Shown piece after piece: positions 56,315 to 64,000 of a stretch of DNA of 64,000 nt (its first letter is position 1; each line of letters opens with the position of its first letter). The position numbers were made by a program, and so were the translations under genes. This stretch comes from Crocinitomicaceae bacterium (GTDB lineage Bacteria; Bacteroidota; Bacteroidia; Flavobacteriales_D; Crocinitomicaceae), in the NCBI GenBank assembly GCA_016709005.1, contig JADJEU010000001.1, positions 682,001-746,000 on the forward strand, in the 5' to 3' direction. The notes under the pieces were generated by a model. It did no database searches. It had not been told where the DNA came from and saw only the letters and a program-made list of their open reading frames with translations.

Positions 56315-57687
56315 GATCTATTCGCAAGCAATTTAAGAGTCGACACAAAATCAGCCTTTATTTTTTGGATTTGAGCCTCGTTATTTTTTTCAGAGAATAA
56401 TTTACCGTGTGAAATCACACCGCATTGCATCGAAACATCTGTACTGTAAACTATTGTGGATGTAAGACTTTCCAAGCCAGACGCAGCAATCAATGGAGCA
56501 TCAGCATTAATCAAAGCAGCATTGAAATAATCACCCACGTCAAAATAATTTTCGCTAAAATTATGCATGGCTTTTCGCCCACTTTTGGTGATCATATCTA
56601 TTGCAAATTTGCCCCCATCACCTTCTGCCGTTGAATAAAAACTAGTGCGTTTATGTGTTGTCAGACGTTGACCATAATCCAATATCCGCAGCTCTTCCAG
56701 AGGATTTAAACCAACATGACTGTCGGTTCCAATACTCCACTTTCCTCCTGCTTTTTGAAATTCGATTAATGGAAAAATACCATCACCTAAATTGCCTTCG
56801 GTACTTGGACATAACACAACATGCGCACCTGACTTTGCAATCCCTTTTATTTCAGCTTCATTCAAATGGGTTGCGTGCACCAAATGAAATCTTGAATCCA
56901 TTTGACAGTTTTCCAGCATCCACTCTACCGGTCTTTTTCCGAGGTATGAAATAGAATCACTCACCTCTTTCAACTGCTCTGAAATATGAATGTGAAAAGG
57001 TAAATCTTTTGGTCCGTTTAATGCAATTTCTTTTATTACCTGAGGTTCTACACCACGCATGGAATGAATTCCTAAAGCAACATTTGCATTTGAATAATCT
57101 GCACACATTTTTTGAGATGCTTCCAGCAATTTATAGTACGAATCAGCATCTCTGGAAATAAATCTTTTCTGACCTTCTTGCGGATCTTTTCCAAAGCCGC
57201 CTTTTTGATAAAAAATAGGAACTAAAGTAATTCCGATTCCAACACTTTTCGCTGCAGAAACCAATCGTGATCCCATTTCTGCAAGTTGACCGTAAGGCTT
57301 TCCGTTCTTGTCGTGATGTACGTAATGAAACTCGGCGACATGTGTGTATCCGTGACGCATCATCTCGGCATAAAGCATGGTTGCTATATATTCCATTTGA
57401 TCAGGATCAATGCTCAGCGCAAGTTTGTACATCGCCTCTCTCCATGACCAAAAATCATCTGGAGTTTGAGAAGTTGAATGTCTTTCTGCCAGGCCAGCCA
57501 TTGCATATTGAAACGCATGCGAGTGCGCATTTTGAAAACCTGGAATCGCATAACAATTCAAATCCTGATCTACTTTTTCAGTTGATGAGTTAGAAATAGA
57601 AATTATTTTCCCATGATTATCCACAGAAATATATGCCGGTGAAATCCAACCAGAATTTTGAAGCAGACCTTTGACTTTGTATATCAC
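56311..57687 (-). CDS. hutF: Formimidoylglutamate deiminase
   Basis: A 458-residue amidohydrolase of the HutF type. GFQNAHSHAFQYAMAGLAERHS (metal ligands) lies near residue 50, HVAEFHYVHHD near 116, HIHISEQLKEV near 233 and LVHATHLNE near 268, followed by the metal aspartate in SIGTDSHVGLNPLEELRILDYGQRL. It deaminates N-formimidoylglutamate to N-formylglutamate in histidine degradation. No other hut genes lie nearby, and it shares a transcript with a membrane glycosyltransferase. Confidence 0.93.
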   Translation of the reverse strand: MIYKVKGLLQNSGWISPAYISVDNHGKIISISNSSTEKVDQDLNCYAIPGFQNAHSHAFQYAMAGLAERHSTSQTPDDFWSWREAMYKLALSIDPDQMEYIATMLYAEMMRHGYTHVAEFHYVHHDKNGKPYGQLAEMGSRLVSAAKSVGIGITLVPIFYQKGGFGKDPQEGQKRFISRDADSYYKLLEASQKMCADYSNANVALGIHSMRGVEPQVIKEIALNGPKDLPFHIHISEQLKEVSDSISYLGKRPVEWMLENCQMDSRFHLVHATHLNEAEIKGIAKSGAHVVLCPSTEGNLGDGIFPLIEFQKAGGKWSIGTDSHVGLNPLEELRILDYGQRLTTHKRTSFYSTAEGDGGKFAIDMITKSGRKAMHNFSENYFDVGDYFNAALINADAPLIAASGLESLTSTIVYSTDVSMQCGVISHGKLFSEKNNEAQIQKIKADFVSTLKLLANRS

Positions 57688-57876
57688 GACGTGGTTTTAA
57701 GTTGGAGTAAAAATAAGTGTAATTGTGATACAGGCTAATCTCCTCAACAATTATTTGCACACAAACATCAGGCGAAGCGTGTTAATAGAAATATTCTTGA
57801 TGAAAGTAACTGGATATTCAATTTTAAAACTACTTTCGAAACACCTATTAACCACCTGACTCAAAACTAAATCCAT

Positions 57877-58626
57877 ATGGGATCAACCATTTTAAAAGGA
57901 AAGATAAGCGCTGCAGATCATGCTGTAAAATATGACGATGAAGGAATTGAATACTTCCTATATACCATAACCATTGACAAAAAAAAATATACTTCAAAAA
58001 CTCCCAGAGGTCTTTACTTGTCGAGTGACTCACCAATCGTATGTGAAGTTGAAAATGACACCATTTTGGCCGGTTATTGTCCTATACAAAATCATAGTTG
58101 GGGAAAAAATGTGCGCAGACTTAAAAAGCAAGTGGATCCAACCGAGCTGTACACATTCGTTCATGGCAAGATGATTGAAAAGCGAAAAGAAACGTTCAGA
58201 TCAGTTAACCAATCGGATGTTGATCCCTCGCCTTTCAAAACTACAACCACTTTCACGGTAGTGCTTGAAAACGCTCAATTCCGTGCTTCAGAAGAAGATG
58301 GAAAAAAAATAAAAGCTGATGATGAACTAGCTGTGGTTCTTTTTGAAAACGGTGCTGTGCTTATGAAAAATTTGAAAACAGGAAAATTTATAGGCTGGAA
58401 TACACCCTATTTTATGATCGGGCTGATAATTTTTCTAATGGCAATAAACGTCTCAATTTATTATGCTGAGCAGAAGCATCCGGGTTTGTTGATAGATCCG
58501 ACGACAACATACTGGGTTCTAAACATTGTTTTTGGCTTTATTCTCGTTTCAAATATTTTTTCTTTTTTTGGAACAAGGCACGCAAAAAGATTTATGCTTG
58601 AACAATTGAAAAAAATCGAAAAATAA
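57877..58626 (+). CDS. Membrane protein with two beta-rich domains and two membrane helices (unknown family)
   Basis: A 249-residue protein. Residues about 1-85 (ILKGKISAADHAVKYDDEG, YTSKTPRGLYLSSDSPIVCEVEND) and about 95-170 (TFVHGKMIEKRKETFRSV, TFTVVLENAQFRASEEDGKKIKADDELAVVLFENGAVLMKNLKTGKFIGW) look like two copies of one domain. Two membrane helices (MIGLIIFLMAINVSIYYAEQ; WVLNIVFGFILVSNIFSFFG) follow, then a basic tail. The protein at 58815 has the same layout with one domain copy. No family is recognised. Confidence 0.7.
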   Translation: MGSTILKGKISAADHAVKYDDEGIEYFLYTITIDKKKYTSKTPRGLYLSSDSPIVCEVENDTILAGYCPIQNHSWGKNVRRLKKQVDPTELYTFVHGKMIEKRKETFRSVNQSDVDPSPFKTTTTFTVVLENAQFRASEEDGKKIKADDELAVVLFENGAVLMKNLKTGKFIGWNTPYFMIGLIIFLMAINVSIYYAEQKHPGLLIDPTTTYWVLNIVFGFILVSNIFSFFGTRHAKRFMLEQLKKIEK

Positions 58627-58814
58627 GAACGGACTTTAGAAGCGTAACTACATAACTTTATTCGCTACTGATTTTTTCATTTGAATATTTCTTGAAGATG
58701 AATAAGTCAAATGCACCAATCAAATAATATTCTTAAAAGTATTTAACTCATCTAACTAATTTTCACTATACTTACTATCACTATTAAGGACAGCTTTTAA
58801 CACTCAATCTTCTT

Positions 58815-59282
58815 ATGACGAAACTCAGCGTAGCAAAAGGAATTGTAGAAAACAGAACAAAAATTTTTGAAACAGATCATACCGGTCCTGCTGATATTCA
58901 TGCTACCGGCGGAGTTCGTAAATATTATAAAATTACAATTGGAGGAAGAACCTTCAACGCGACGCCAGCATTAGGAAAACGCATTGTTTCAGGTCAAAAG
59001 GTAGCCGTTGTATTGGATCGCTCGGAAGCAATTATGTTACATGTTTTTGAGACCGGCAAATCACACGGTATTCTGGGGCCATGGATTGTTTTATTTACAG
59101 GTTTGATTACAATCGTCTTTAACATATTTATGATTCCAGCCTTTATTCAAGATTCAGGGACACGCAATCTCACCATGCTTTTAAGTATAAACGCCCTACT
59201 AGCAATTATTCTAATTGTTTCAGCTTCGTATTTCCTGAAAGAACGAAAAGCAAAACTGCTTCTCGTTCAGCATATCTCCTAA
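58815..59282 (+). CDS. Membrane protein related to the preceding one (single domain copy)
   Basis: A 155-residue protein with one beta-rich domain (SVAKGIVENRTKIF, YYKITIGGRTFNATPALGKRIVSGQKVAVVLDRSEAIMLHVFETGKSHGILGPW) and two membrane helices (WIVLFTGLITIVFNIFMIPAF; LLSINALLAIILIVSASYFL), ending in a basic tail. The order and several residues match the second half of the protein at 57877, so they are paralogues. The family is unknown. Confidence 0.7.
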   Translation: MTKLSVAKGIVENRTKIFETDHTGPADIHATGGVRKYYKITIGGRTFNATPALGKRIVSGQKVAVVLDRSEAIMLHVFETGKSHGILGPWIVLFTGLITIVFNIFMIPAFIQDSGTRNLTMLLSINALLAIILIVSASYFLKERKAKLLLVQHIS

Positions 59283-59331
59283 ACATCTTAAGAAATAAGG
59301 CTCATGAGGTTTAGTTTTATAATTTTACCGC

Positions 59332-59550
59332 ATGAAAATTTCTGATATCACAAATTATCTTGAATCCCTGGCTCCTCTGTCCAGTCAAGAAAGTTATGAC
59401 AACAGCGGCCTTTTGACAGGATCTAAAAATGTCGAAGTGACTAATGCGTTAATTGTTTTGGATTGCACTGAAGCAGTAGTTGATGAAGCGATACGAAAAA
59501 AATGCAATTTAATTATAGCGCATCATCCAATTATATTCAAAGGATTAAAA
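59332..59550 (+). CDS. Nif3-like dinuclear metal center protein, N-terminal part (frame-shifted)
   Basis: The frame has ISDITNYLESLAPLSSQESYDNSGLLTGSK, VLDCTEAVVDEAIRKKCNLIIAHHPIIFKGLK, the Nif3 (DUF34, YqfO) N-terminus with the paired histidines of the dinuclear site. It breaks in the A run 59547-59552, where one more A gives the expected KKLTGRNYVERTI. It continues at 59553-60425. Confidence 0.88.
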
Positions 59551-59552
59551 AA

Positions 59553-60425
59553 TTGACGGGTAGAAATTATGTGGAGCGAACCATTATTAAGGCTATTCAG
59601 AACAATATTGCCATTTATGCCATCCACACAAATCTGGACAATTTCAATTTTGGTGTCAATAAAAAAATTGGCGATTTACTCGGAGTTTCCAATTCCAAAA
59701 TTCTTCAACCCGCAGAAAATACACTAACCAAATTAACGGTATTCGTTCCCACAGATCATGCAGACAAAGTTATGAATGCTATGTTTGAAAAGGGCGCAGG
59801 AAAAATTGGAAATTATGGTGACTGTAGTTTTTCATCAACCGGCTATGGGACTTTTAAAGCGGGTGAATCAGCCTCTCCGTATGTCGGAGAGATTGGGGTG
59901 AGACATTCAGAGCCTGAATCCAAAATAGAAGTACTGGTTTCTAATCACCGTGTTAATCAGATTGTATCAGCAATGATTGCCGCGCACCCTTATGAAGAAG
60001 TAGCTTACGATTTGGTTCCGCTTTCAAATTCAAACATCCACGAAGGTGCCGGAATGATTGGCGACTTGCCTTTATTTATAACCGAAACCGAATTCCTTCA
60101 AAAAATAAAATCAACATTCAAGTGTGAAGTGATTCGTCATACACACCTGTTGGGCAAGCCAATTCAGCGGATTGCCTGGTGTGGAGGAAGCGGAAGTTTT
60201 CTGCTTTCGAGAGCAATTGGAGCCGGGGCTGACATTTTTATTACAGGAGATTTCAAGTATCACGAATTTTTCGACGCTGAAAATCAAATTGTTATCGCAG
60301 ATATTGGCCATTTTGAGAGTGAACAGTTTACAATTGACCTGCTCGGTGAACTTTTGCAAGAAAAATTTCCTAAATTTGCACCCTCCATCGGAGAAACTAA
60401 TACCAATCCGGTAAAATATTTTTAA
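59553..60425 (+). CDS. Nif3-like dinuclear metal center protein, main part
   Basis: The rest of Nif3/YqfO: AIQNNIAIYAIHTNLDNFNFGVNKKIGDLLG, the inserted PII-like domain (LTVFVPTDHADKVMNAMFEKGAGKIGNYGDCSFSSTGYGTFKAGESASPYVG), then RIAWCGGSGSFLL, DIFITGDFKYHEFF and the metal ligands in ADIGHFESEQF. The joined protein would be about 364 residues, the size of the long form. Its biochemical role is not settled; some members act on GTP cyclohydrolase intermediates. The zinc-ribbon gene starts seven bases later. Confidence 0.88.
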   Translation: MTGRNYVERTIIKAIQNNIAIYAIHTNLDNFNFGVNKKIGDLLGVSNSKILQPAENTLTKLTVFVPTDHADKVMNAMFEKGAGKIGNYGDCSFSSTGYGTFKAGESASPYVGEIGVRHSEPESKIEVLVSNHRVNQIVSAMIAAHPYEEVAYDLVPLSNSNIHEGAGMIGDLPLFITETEFLQKIKSTFKCEVIRHTHLLGKPIQRIAWCGGSGSFLLSRAIGAGADIFITGDFKYHEFFDAENQIVIADIGHFESEQFTIDLLGELLQEKFPKFAPSIGETNTNPVKYF

Positions 60426-60432
60426 CAGAAAA

Positions 60433-61185
60433 ATGGCAAAAAAAGTAGTAGAATCACCAATCGAAGATAAGTTGAATGCGTTGTTTGAATTGCAACAAAT
60501 TGACTCTGAAATTGACAAAATCAAAACTGTTCGTGGCGAGTTACCATTAGAAGTACAAGATCTGGAAGATGAAATTGTAGGTTTGGAAACCCGTCTTGCT
60601 AAGTTGCAAGAAGAAAATGATGAGTTGGAGCAAACTATCAATGATCGTAAGAATATGATCAAAGATGCCAAGGTTGCTATGAAAAAATATACCGATCAGC
60701 AAAAAAACGTTCGTAACAACCGTGAGTTTGATTCTATTTCAAAAGAGATCGAATACCAGGGATTGGAAATTGAACTTGCTGAGAAAAAAATTGCTGAGGC
60801 AAAATCAAAAATTGAACACCGGGCAGAAGTATTGCAAGCTTCTAAAGATCGTTTAGCAGAGCGCAAAAAAGATCTTCAGATCAAGAAAAAAGAATTGGAT
60901 GAAATTTCATCTGAAACAGAAAAAGACGAAGAAAAACTGGTTAAACAATCTGAAAAAGCAAAAGCAGGAATTGAAGATCGTTTATTAGTTGCTTACCACA
61001 GATTGAGAAATAACTCAAGAAATGGTTTAGCTGTTGTTTCTATTCAAAGAGATTCGTGCGGTGGATGTTTCAATAAAATCCCACCTCAACGTCAATTAGA
61101 TATTCAGGCACGCAAAAAAATTATTGTGTGTGAACATTGCGGCCGAATTTTGGTAGAGCCACCAAAAGTTGCAGAGAAAGCATAA
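60433..61185 (+). CDS. Coiled-coil protein with C-terminal C4 zinc ribbon
   Basis: A 250-residue protein. A long coiled coil (residues about 10-175, e.g. EDEIVGLETRLAKLQEENDELEQTINDRKN) leads into a C4 zinc ribbon with CGGCFNKIPPQRQ near residue 211 and CEHCGRILVEPP near 233. It fits the YqfO-associated C4-type zinc ribbon family (also called CdsZ). It is paired with nif3 in many genomes, here 7 bases downstream. A terminator follows. Confidence 0.88.
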   Translation: MAKKVVESPIEDKLNALFELQQIDSEIDKIKTVRGELPLEVQDLEDEIVGLETRLAKLQEENDELEQTINDRKNMIKDAKVAMKKYTDQQKNVRNNREFDSISKEIEYQGLEIELAEKKIAEAKSKIEHRAEVLQASKDRLAERKKDLQIKKKELDEISSETEKDEEKLVKQSEKAKAGIEDRLLVAYHRLRNNSRNGLAVVSIQRDSCGGCFNKIPPQRQLDIQARKKIIVCEHCGRILVEPPKVAEKA

Positions 61186-61187
61186 TC

Positions 61188-61221
61188 AGAAACCCCGGTA
61201 CAATGTATCGGGGTTTTTTAT
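61188..61221 (+). terminator. Terminator after the nif3-zinc-ribbon operon
   Basis: AAACCCCGGTAC / GTATCGGGGTTT with six T after the stem, directly after the stop. Confidence 0.88.
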
Positions 61222-61460
61222 TTGAATTCCCCTCTGATTCGCGGCCAATACGATTACCTGAACAATTTCTAATCAATCTTCAGCATCAAATTTAGGTATC
61301 AAGAATTTGCTGATTCAAAAAATTAAAAATCGTAATATGGTTATCCTGATTTTCTGAACGGTTGCAATTCACCTGCTTGTTTTTACACTTCACCATTTTA
61401 TTAAATCAGAGTCTGTTTACCCAACTACATTCGCTCTATTAATCAATCTAAAAATTCACA

Positions 61461-62261
61461 ATGAAAAAATTATTTTATTTTGCAAGCATTGCATTCCTTT
61501 GTAGCTGTGGCGGATCATCAACTGAAGGCACTGGTGATACAACTGATTCTACGAAAACTGCAGAAACAGGAACACCAGTAGACAATTCAATTATTGACCC
61601 TTTAAAAGACGATCTTTCTGCTGAAATTAACGCTGCGGATCTCATCAATTCAATGTCTGTTTATTACGGCAAAGAAATTCAACTCGTCGTTTATCCGCAC
61701 TTCACTGTTGAAGGCACTAAATTTGTTCAGGGTCAATATTGTGAAGGAACCTTGAGTGAAGCATTTTATCCAGAAAAACATGTATCGGTAACATTTACAA
61801 ATTTACCTGACGAAGTAATTGTAAAAGGGCAAGCATATCTTATAAAAGGGAAAATTTCAGAAATCGGCTTTTATAATGAGTTGATTGTGGAAGAAGCAGA
61901 ACTCCTTGCGATGCCTGCTGATGTTAAAATAGAATCATTCAACCCAAAATCTATTTCGTCAACTGCCCTATACAACCCGGTTGACATTATAAGCAGCATA
62001 ATGGCCTGGGACAAAAAAATGATTACCGTAGCTGGCGATTATTGGGGAACTACTATTTCAAAATCGTATGACCAGACACAATTACTTGATGCCCGTGTTG
62101 ACCTAGGGACAACAGACGCAAAAGTTGGTTGTTCATTTGCTACTGAAGAAGAAGCACAAGCTTTTCAAACAGGTCAAACCAATGTAAAAATCAAAGGCGA
62201 GTTACAGGCAAAATTGACCTTTGGATCACCTACGCTTAAAAACTGTACAACGGTTCAATAA
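61461..62261 (+). CDS. Lipoprotein with two OB-like repeat domains
   Basis: A 266-residue lipoprotein (lipobox AFLCSCGGSS). A threonine-rich linker is followed by two similar beta-rich domains (KEIQLVVYPHFTVEGTKFVQGQY ... VIVKGQAYLIKGKISEIGFYNELIVEEAEL and KMITVAGDYWGTTISKSYDQTQLLDARVDL ... NVKIKGELQAKLTFGSPTLKNCT). The pattern of the C-terminal strands (GKISEIG..., GELQAKL) resembles OB-fold tRNA_anti-like domains of Bacteroidota periplasmic proteins. The function is unknown. A hairpin terminator follows. Confidence 0.72.
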   Translation: MKKLFYFASIAFLCSCGGSSTEGTGDTTDSTKTAETGTPVDNSIIDPLKDDLSAEINAADLINSMSVYYGKEIQLVVYPHFTVEGTKFVQGQYCEGTLSEAFYPEKHVSVTFTNLPDEVIVKGQAYLIKGKISEIGFYNELIVEEAELLAMPADVKIESFNPKSISSTALYNPVDIISSIMAWDKKMITVAGDYWGTTISKSYDQTQLLDARVDLGTTDAKVGCSFATEEEAQAFQTGQTNVKIKGELQAKLTFGSPTLKNCTTVQ

Positions 62262-62279
62262 ACAGAACTAGATTTCGAT

Positions 62280-62317
62280 TCAAAGGGGAGTTGGTAAAAA
62301 ACCGACTCCCCTTTTTG
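62280..62317 (+). terminator. Terminator after the OB-like lipoprotein gene
   Basis: AAAGGGGAGTTGGT / ACCGACTCCCCTTT stem followed by T. Confidence 0.88.
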
Positions 62318-62522
62318 CAATGCAGCCAAAAGCAAAAAAATATAATTCGATCACATTCGTTGCTCCTCATCATCTGCACATTTTTTTTGTTGCTAAAATT
62401 ACTTGTCTTCAAATATGACAATCATCTTTAAACTCATTTTGCCATCAGACAGGCTTCGAACCAGTCAAAACGCTCCGAAAAAATCAATTATATTTGGACA
62501 ATCATAAAAATTTAATTTGACC

Positions 62523-63269
62523 ATGGGATTACTCGACGGCAAAGTTGCCATTATCACAGGCGCATCGCGCGGAATTGGAAAAGCAATTGCAGAAACCTTT
62601 ATTAAACAAGGCGCAAAAGTTGCTTTCACCTATTTATCATCAGAAGAAAAAGCAAAGGCGTTGGAAGCTGAGCTGTCCGCAAACGGTGGCGTAGCGAAAG
62701 GCTTTAAATCAAATGCTTCTGATTATAATTCAGCTCAGGAATTAAGCGATGCCGTAGTTGCAGAATTTGGAACCATTGATATTTTAGTAAATAATGCTGG
62801 CATTACCAAGGACAATTTGTTGATGCGCATGTCTGAAGAACAATGGGATGAAGTGATTAACACCAATTTAAAATCTGCTTTTAACCTTACAAAAGCTGTT
62901 CTAAAACCGATGTTAAAAGCAAAAAAAGGATCTATCATTAATATGAGTTCAGTTGTTGGCGTTTCTGGTAATGCGGGACAAGCCAACTATGCTGCATCCA
63001 AGGCAGGTATGATTGGTTTTTCAAAATCAGTAGCACAAGAACTTGGATCCAGAAATATTCGTTGTAATTCAATTGCCCCGGGATTTATTGAGACAGAAAT
63101 GACAGCCGTGCTGGATCAGAATGTAGTACAGGGCTGGCGAGACAGCATTCCATTAAAACGTGGTGGAACACCTGAAGATGTTGCCAATGCAACTGTGTTT
63201 TTAGCATCTGATATGTCAGCATATATTACAGGTCAGACACTTCACGTTTGCGGCGGAATGTTGATGTAA
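62523..63269 (+). CDS. fabG: 3-oxoacyl-[acyl-carrier-protein] reductase
   Basis: From ATG 62523 the product is a 248-residue short-chain dehydrogenase: VAIITGASRGIGKAIAETF (residues 8-25, the NADPH loop), NNAGITKDNLLMRM, the catalytic serine and YAASKAGMIGFSKS near residue 155, and the C-terminal GMLM end. FabG reduces ketoacyl-ACP in fatty acid synthesis. A TTG at 62517 would add two residues and is less likely. A TATATTTG at 62489-62496 is a plausible -7 element. Confidence 0.94.
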   Translation: MGLLDGKVAIITGASRGIGKAIAETFIKQGAKVAFTYLSSEEKAKALEAELSANGGVAKGFKSNASDYNSAQELSDAVVAEFGTIDILVNNAGITKDNLLMRMSEEQWDEVINTNLKSAFNLTKAVLKPMLKAKKGSIINMSSVVGVSGNAGQANYAASKAGMIGFSKSVAQELGSRNIRCNSIAPGFIETEMTAVLDQNVVQGWRDSIPLKRGGTPEDVANATVFLASDMSAYITGQTLHVCGGMLM

Positions 63270-63333
63270 ACTCTTGATTTTATGTCGGATTCAGCACCTG
63301 ATTTTTCTACTTAACTGTTAAAAATCAGCCCTG

Positions 63334-63365
63334 TTGAACCAAAATCCGATTTTTTCGTATATTTG
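63334..63365 (+). promoter_or_regulatory. Promoter of the cold shock gene
   Basis: TTG (63334-63336), a 21-base spacer and TATATTTG (63358-63365), 22 bases before the ATG. The short leader leaves no room for a classical cold-shock 5' UTR. Confidence 0.7.
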
Positions 63366-63387
63366 ATTAAATATTAAATTAATCAGA

Positions 63388-63579
63388 ATGAATAAAGGAA
63401 TTGTCAAATTTTTTAATGTAACCAAAGGTTTTGGTTTCATTAAGGAGGACGAAACGGACAAAGAGTACTTCGTACACGCAACAGGTTTAATTGACAAAGT
63501 GAAAGAAAACGATGTCGTTACATTCGAGCTTGAAGAAGGAAAAAAAGGATTGAATGCGGTAAAAGTTAAGAGAGCGTAA
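63388..63579 (+). CDS. Cold shock domain protein (CspA family)
   Basis: A 63-residue cold shock protein with GIVKFFNVTKGFGFIKED (RNP1 KGFGFI) and KEYFVHATGLI (RNP2-like), ending EGKKGLNAVKVKRA. It binds single-stranded RNA or DNA and loosens RNA structure. It is single-gene, with its own promoter and terminator. Confidence 0.95.
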   Translation: MNKGIVKFFNVTKGFGFIKEDETDKEYFVHATGLIDKVKENDVVTFELEEGKKGLNAVKVKRA

Positions 63580-63606
63580 GCACCATTAACATACTCAGTA
63601 AAATCT

Positions 63607-63638
63607 TGAGCCCTGTATCTTTTGATGCGGGGCTCTTT
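63607..63638 (+). terminator. Terminator after the cold shock gene
   Basis: GAGCCCTG pairs with CGGGGCTC across a loop, followed by TTTGTTT. Confidence 0.8.
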
Positions 63639-63713
63639 GTTTATAATGATATAACTGAAGGAAAGAACCCATTTGTATTAAAATCACTAAATTTCGGCCA
63701 AATTCAATTGATC

Positions 63714-64000
63714 ATGAAACTACGTAATCTAACTTCAGCAACAGCAATCATTCTTTTATTGGCACTAACATCGTGTAAAAAAAATAAACCTTCCTATACA
63801 ATCGAAGGGGCTTACTATGGCAATTTTCACGGCATATACGACGGCAATGATACAATCATCAACGATGGTTATTTAGTTCAGATCGAAGCATTGGACAAAA
63901 GCACTGCGCTGGTTAAAGGAACTTTGTTTTCGCCATTTGAGGTCTTGGTTACGCCAAACGGCTTAAATATTGAACCAGTATCTCCAACTGATGGATTGAG
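63714..64000 (+). CDS. Lipoprotein, partial (cut by window edge)
   Basis: An open frame from ATG 63714 to the window end, at least 95 residues. The signal MKLRNLTSATAIILLLALTSC ends in a lipobox cysteine (LTSC). The mature part (SYTIEGAYYGNFHGIYDGN, LVQIEALDKSTALVKGTLFSPFEVLV) looks like a small beta-sandwich. The family was not recognised and the C-terminus is missing. Confidence 0.75.
   Translation, partial: MKLRNLTSATAIILLLALTSCKKNKPSYTIEGAYYGNFHGIYDGNDTIINDGYLVQIEALDKSTALVKGTLFSPFEVLVTPNGLNIEPVSPTDGL

Overview
The window looks like a chromosomal segment of an AT-rich member of the Bacteroidota, probably Flavobacteriales. The genus cannot be fixed from the sequence alone. Support comes from the promoter style (TTG or TTTG, about 18-23 bases, then TAnnTTTG, seen before the rRNA operon, rpsF, panB, a HU gene and a cold shock gene), from the near absence of Shine-Dalgarno sequences, from many lipoproteins and outer-membrane proteins, and from family-typical proteins such as the FadL-like porin, the patatin-Omp85 fusion and the coiled-coil zinc-ribbon protein beside Nif3.

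Layout. 1-5180: carB (running off the left edge), a secreted outer-membrane-like protein, its decayed tandem paralogue and a lipoprotein. 5600-10990: a phosphoribosyltransferase pair, a Fic protein with a degenerate motif, the ribosomal operon rpsF-rpsR-rplI, a methyltransferase, elbB and a DCC-family protein. 11080-17090: GNAT, thioredoxin, a sodium:solute symporter adjoining a PLP decarboxylase, and a 23S rRNA uracil methyltransferase. 17165-27470: secreted hypotheticals, TPMT-like and DinB proteins, a WYL regulator, a small protein with a perfect Shine-Dalgarno, dnaX, then nitroreductase, YceI, pirin, Crp-type regulator and small membrane and CoA-binding proteins. 27529-35935: FadL-like porin plus SGNH lipoprotein, panB-pseudouridine synthase, arfB-THUMP methyltransferase, patatin-Omp85. 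36570-41980: a complete rRNA operon on the minus strand (16S, tRNA-Ile, tRNA-Ala, 23S, 5S) with tandem promoters and a terminator. 42325-64000: ftsK-lolA, an FAD oxidase with a STAS protein, a TPR histidine kinase, rlmI-like, MATE, fmt, cupin, HU, trmH, a GT87-like membrane protein with hutF, two related small membrane proteins, nif3 with a zinc-ribbon protein, lipoproteins, fabG and a cold shock protein.

Most genes are housekeeping. The notable points are these. Seven otherwise intact genes are broken by single-base length changes in short homopolymers, which points to a noisy assembly. One of these breaks, in dnaX, falls exactly on an A-AAA-AAG slippery heptamer, so programmed frameshifting is a real alternative. 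An orphan small gene carries a 10-base perfect complement to the 16S rRNA tail visible in the same window, which is unusual for this phylum. The Fic protein has lost its catalytic histidine. Several families of dispersed inverted repeats sit between genes. No CRISPR array, prophage, transposase or clear defence island was seen.
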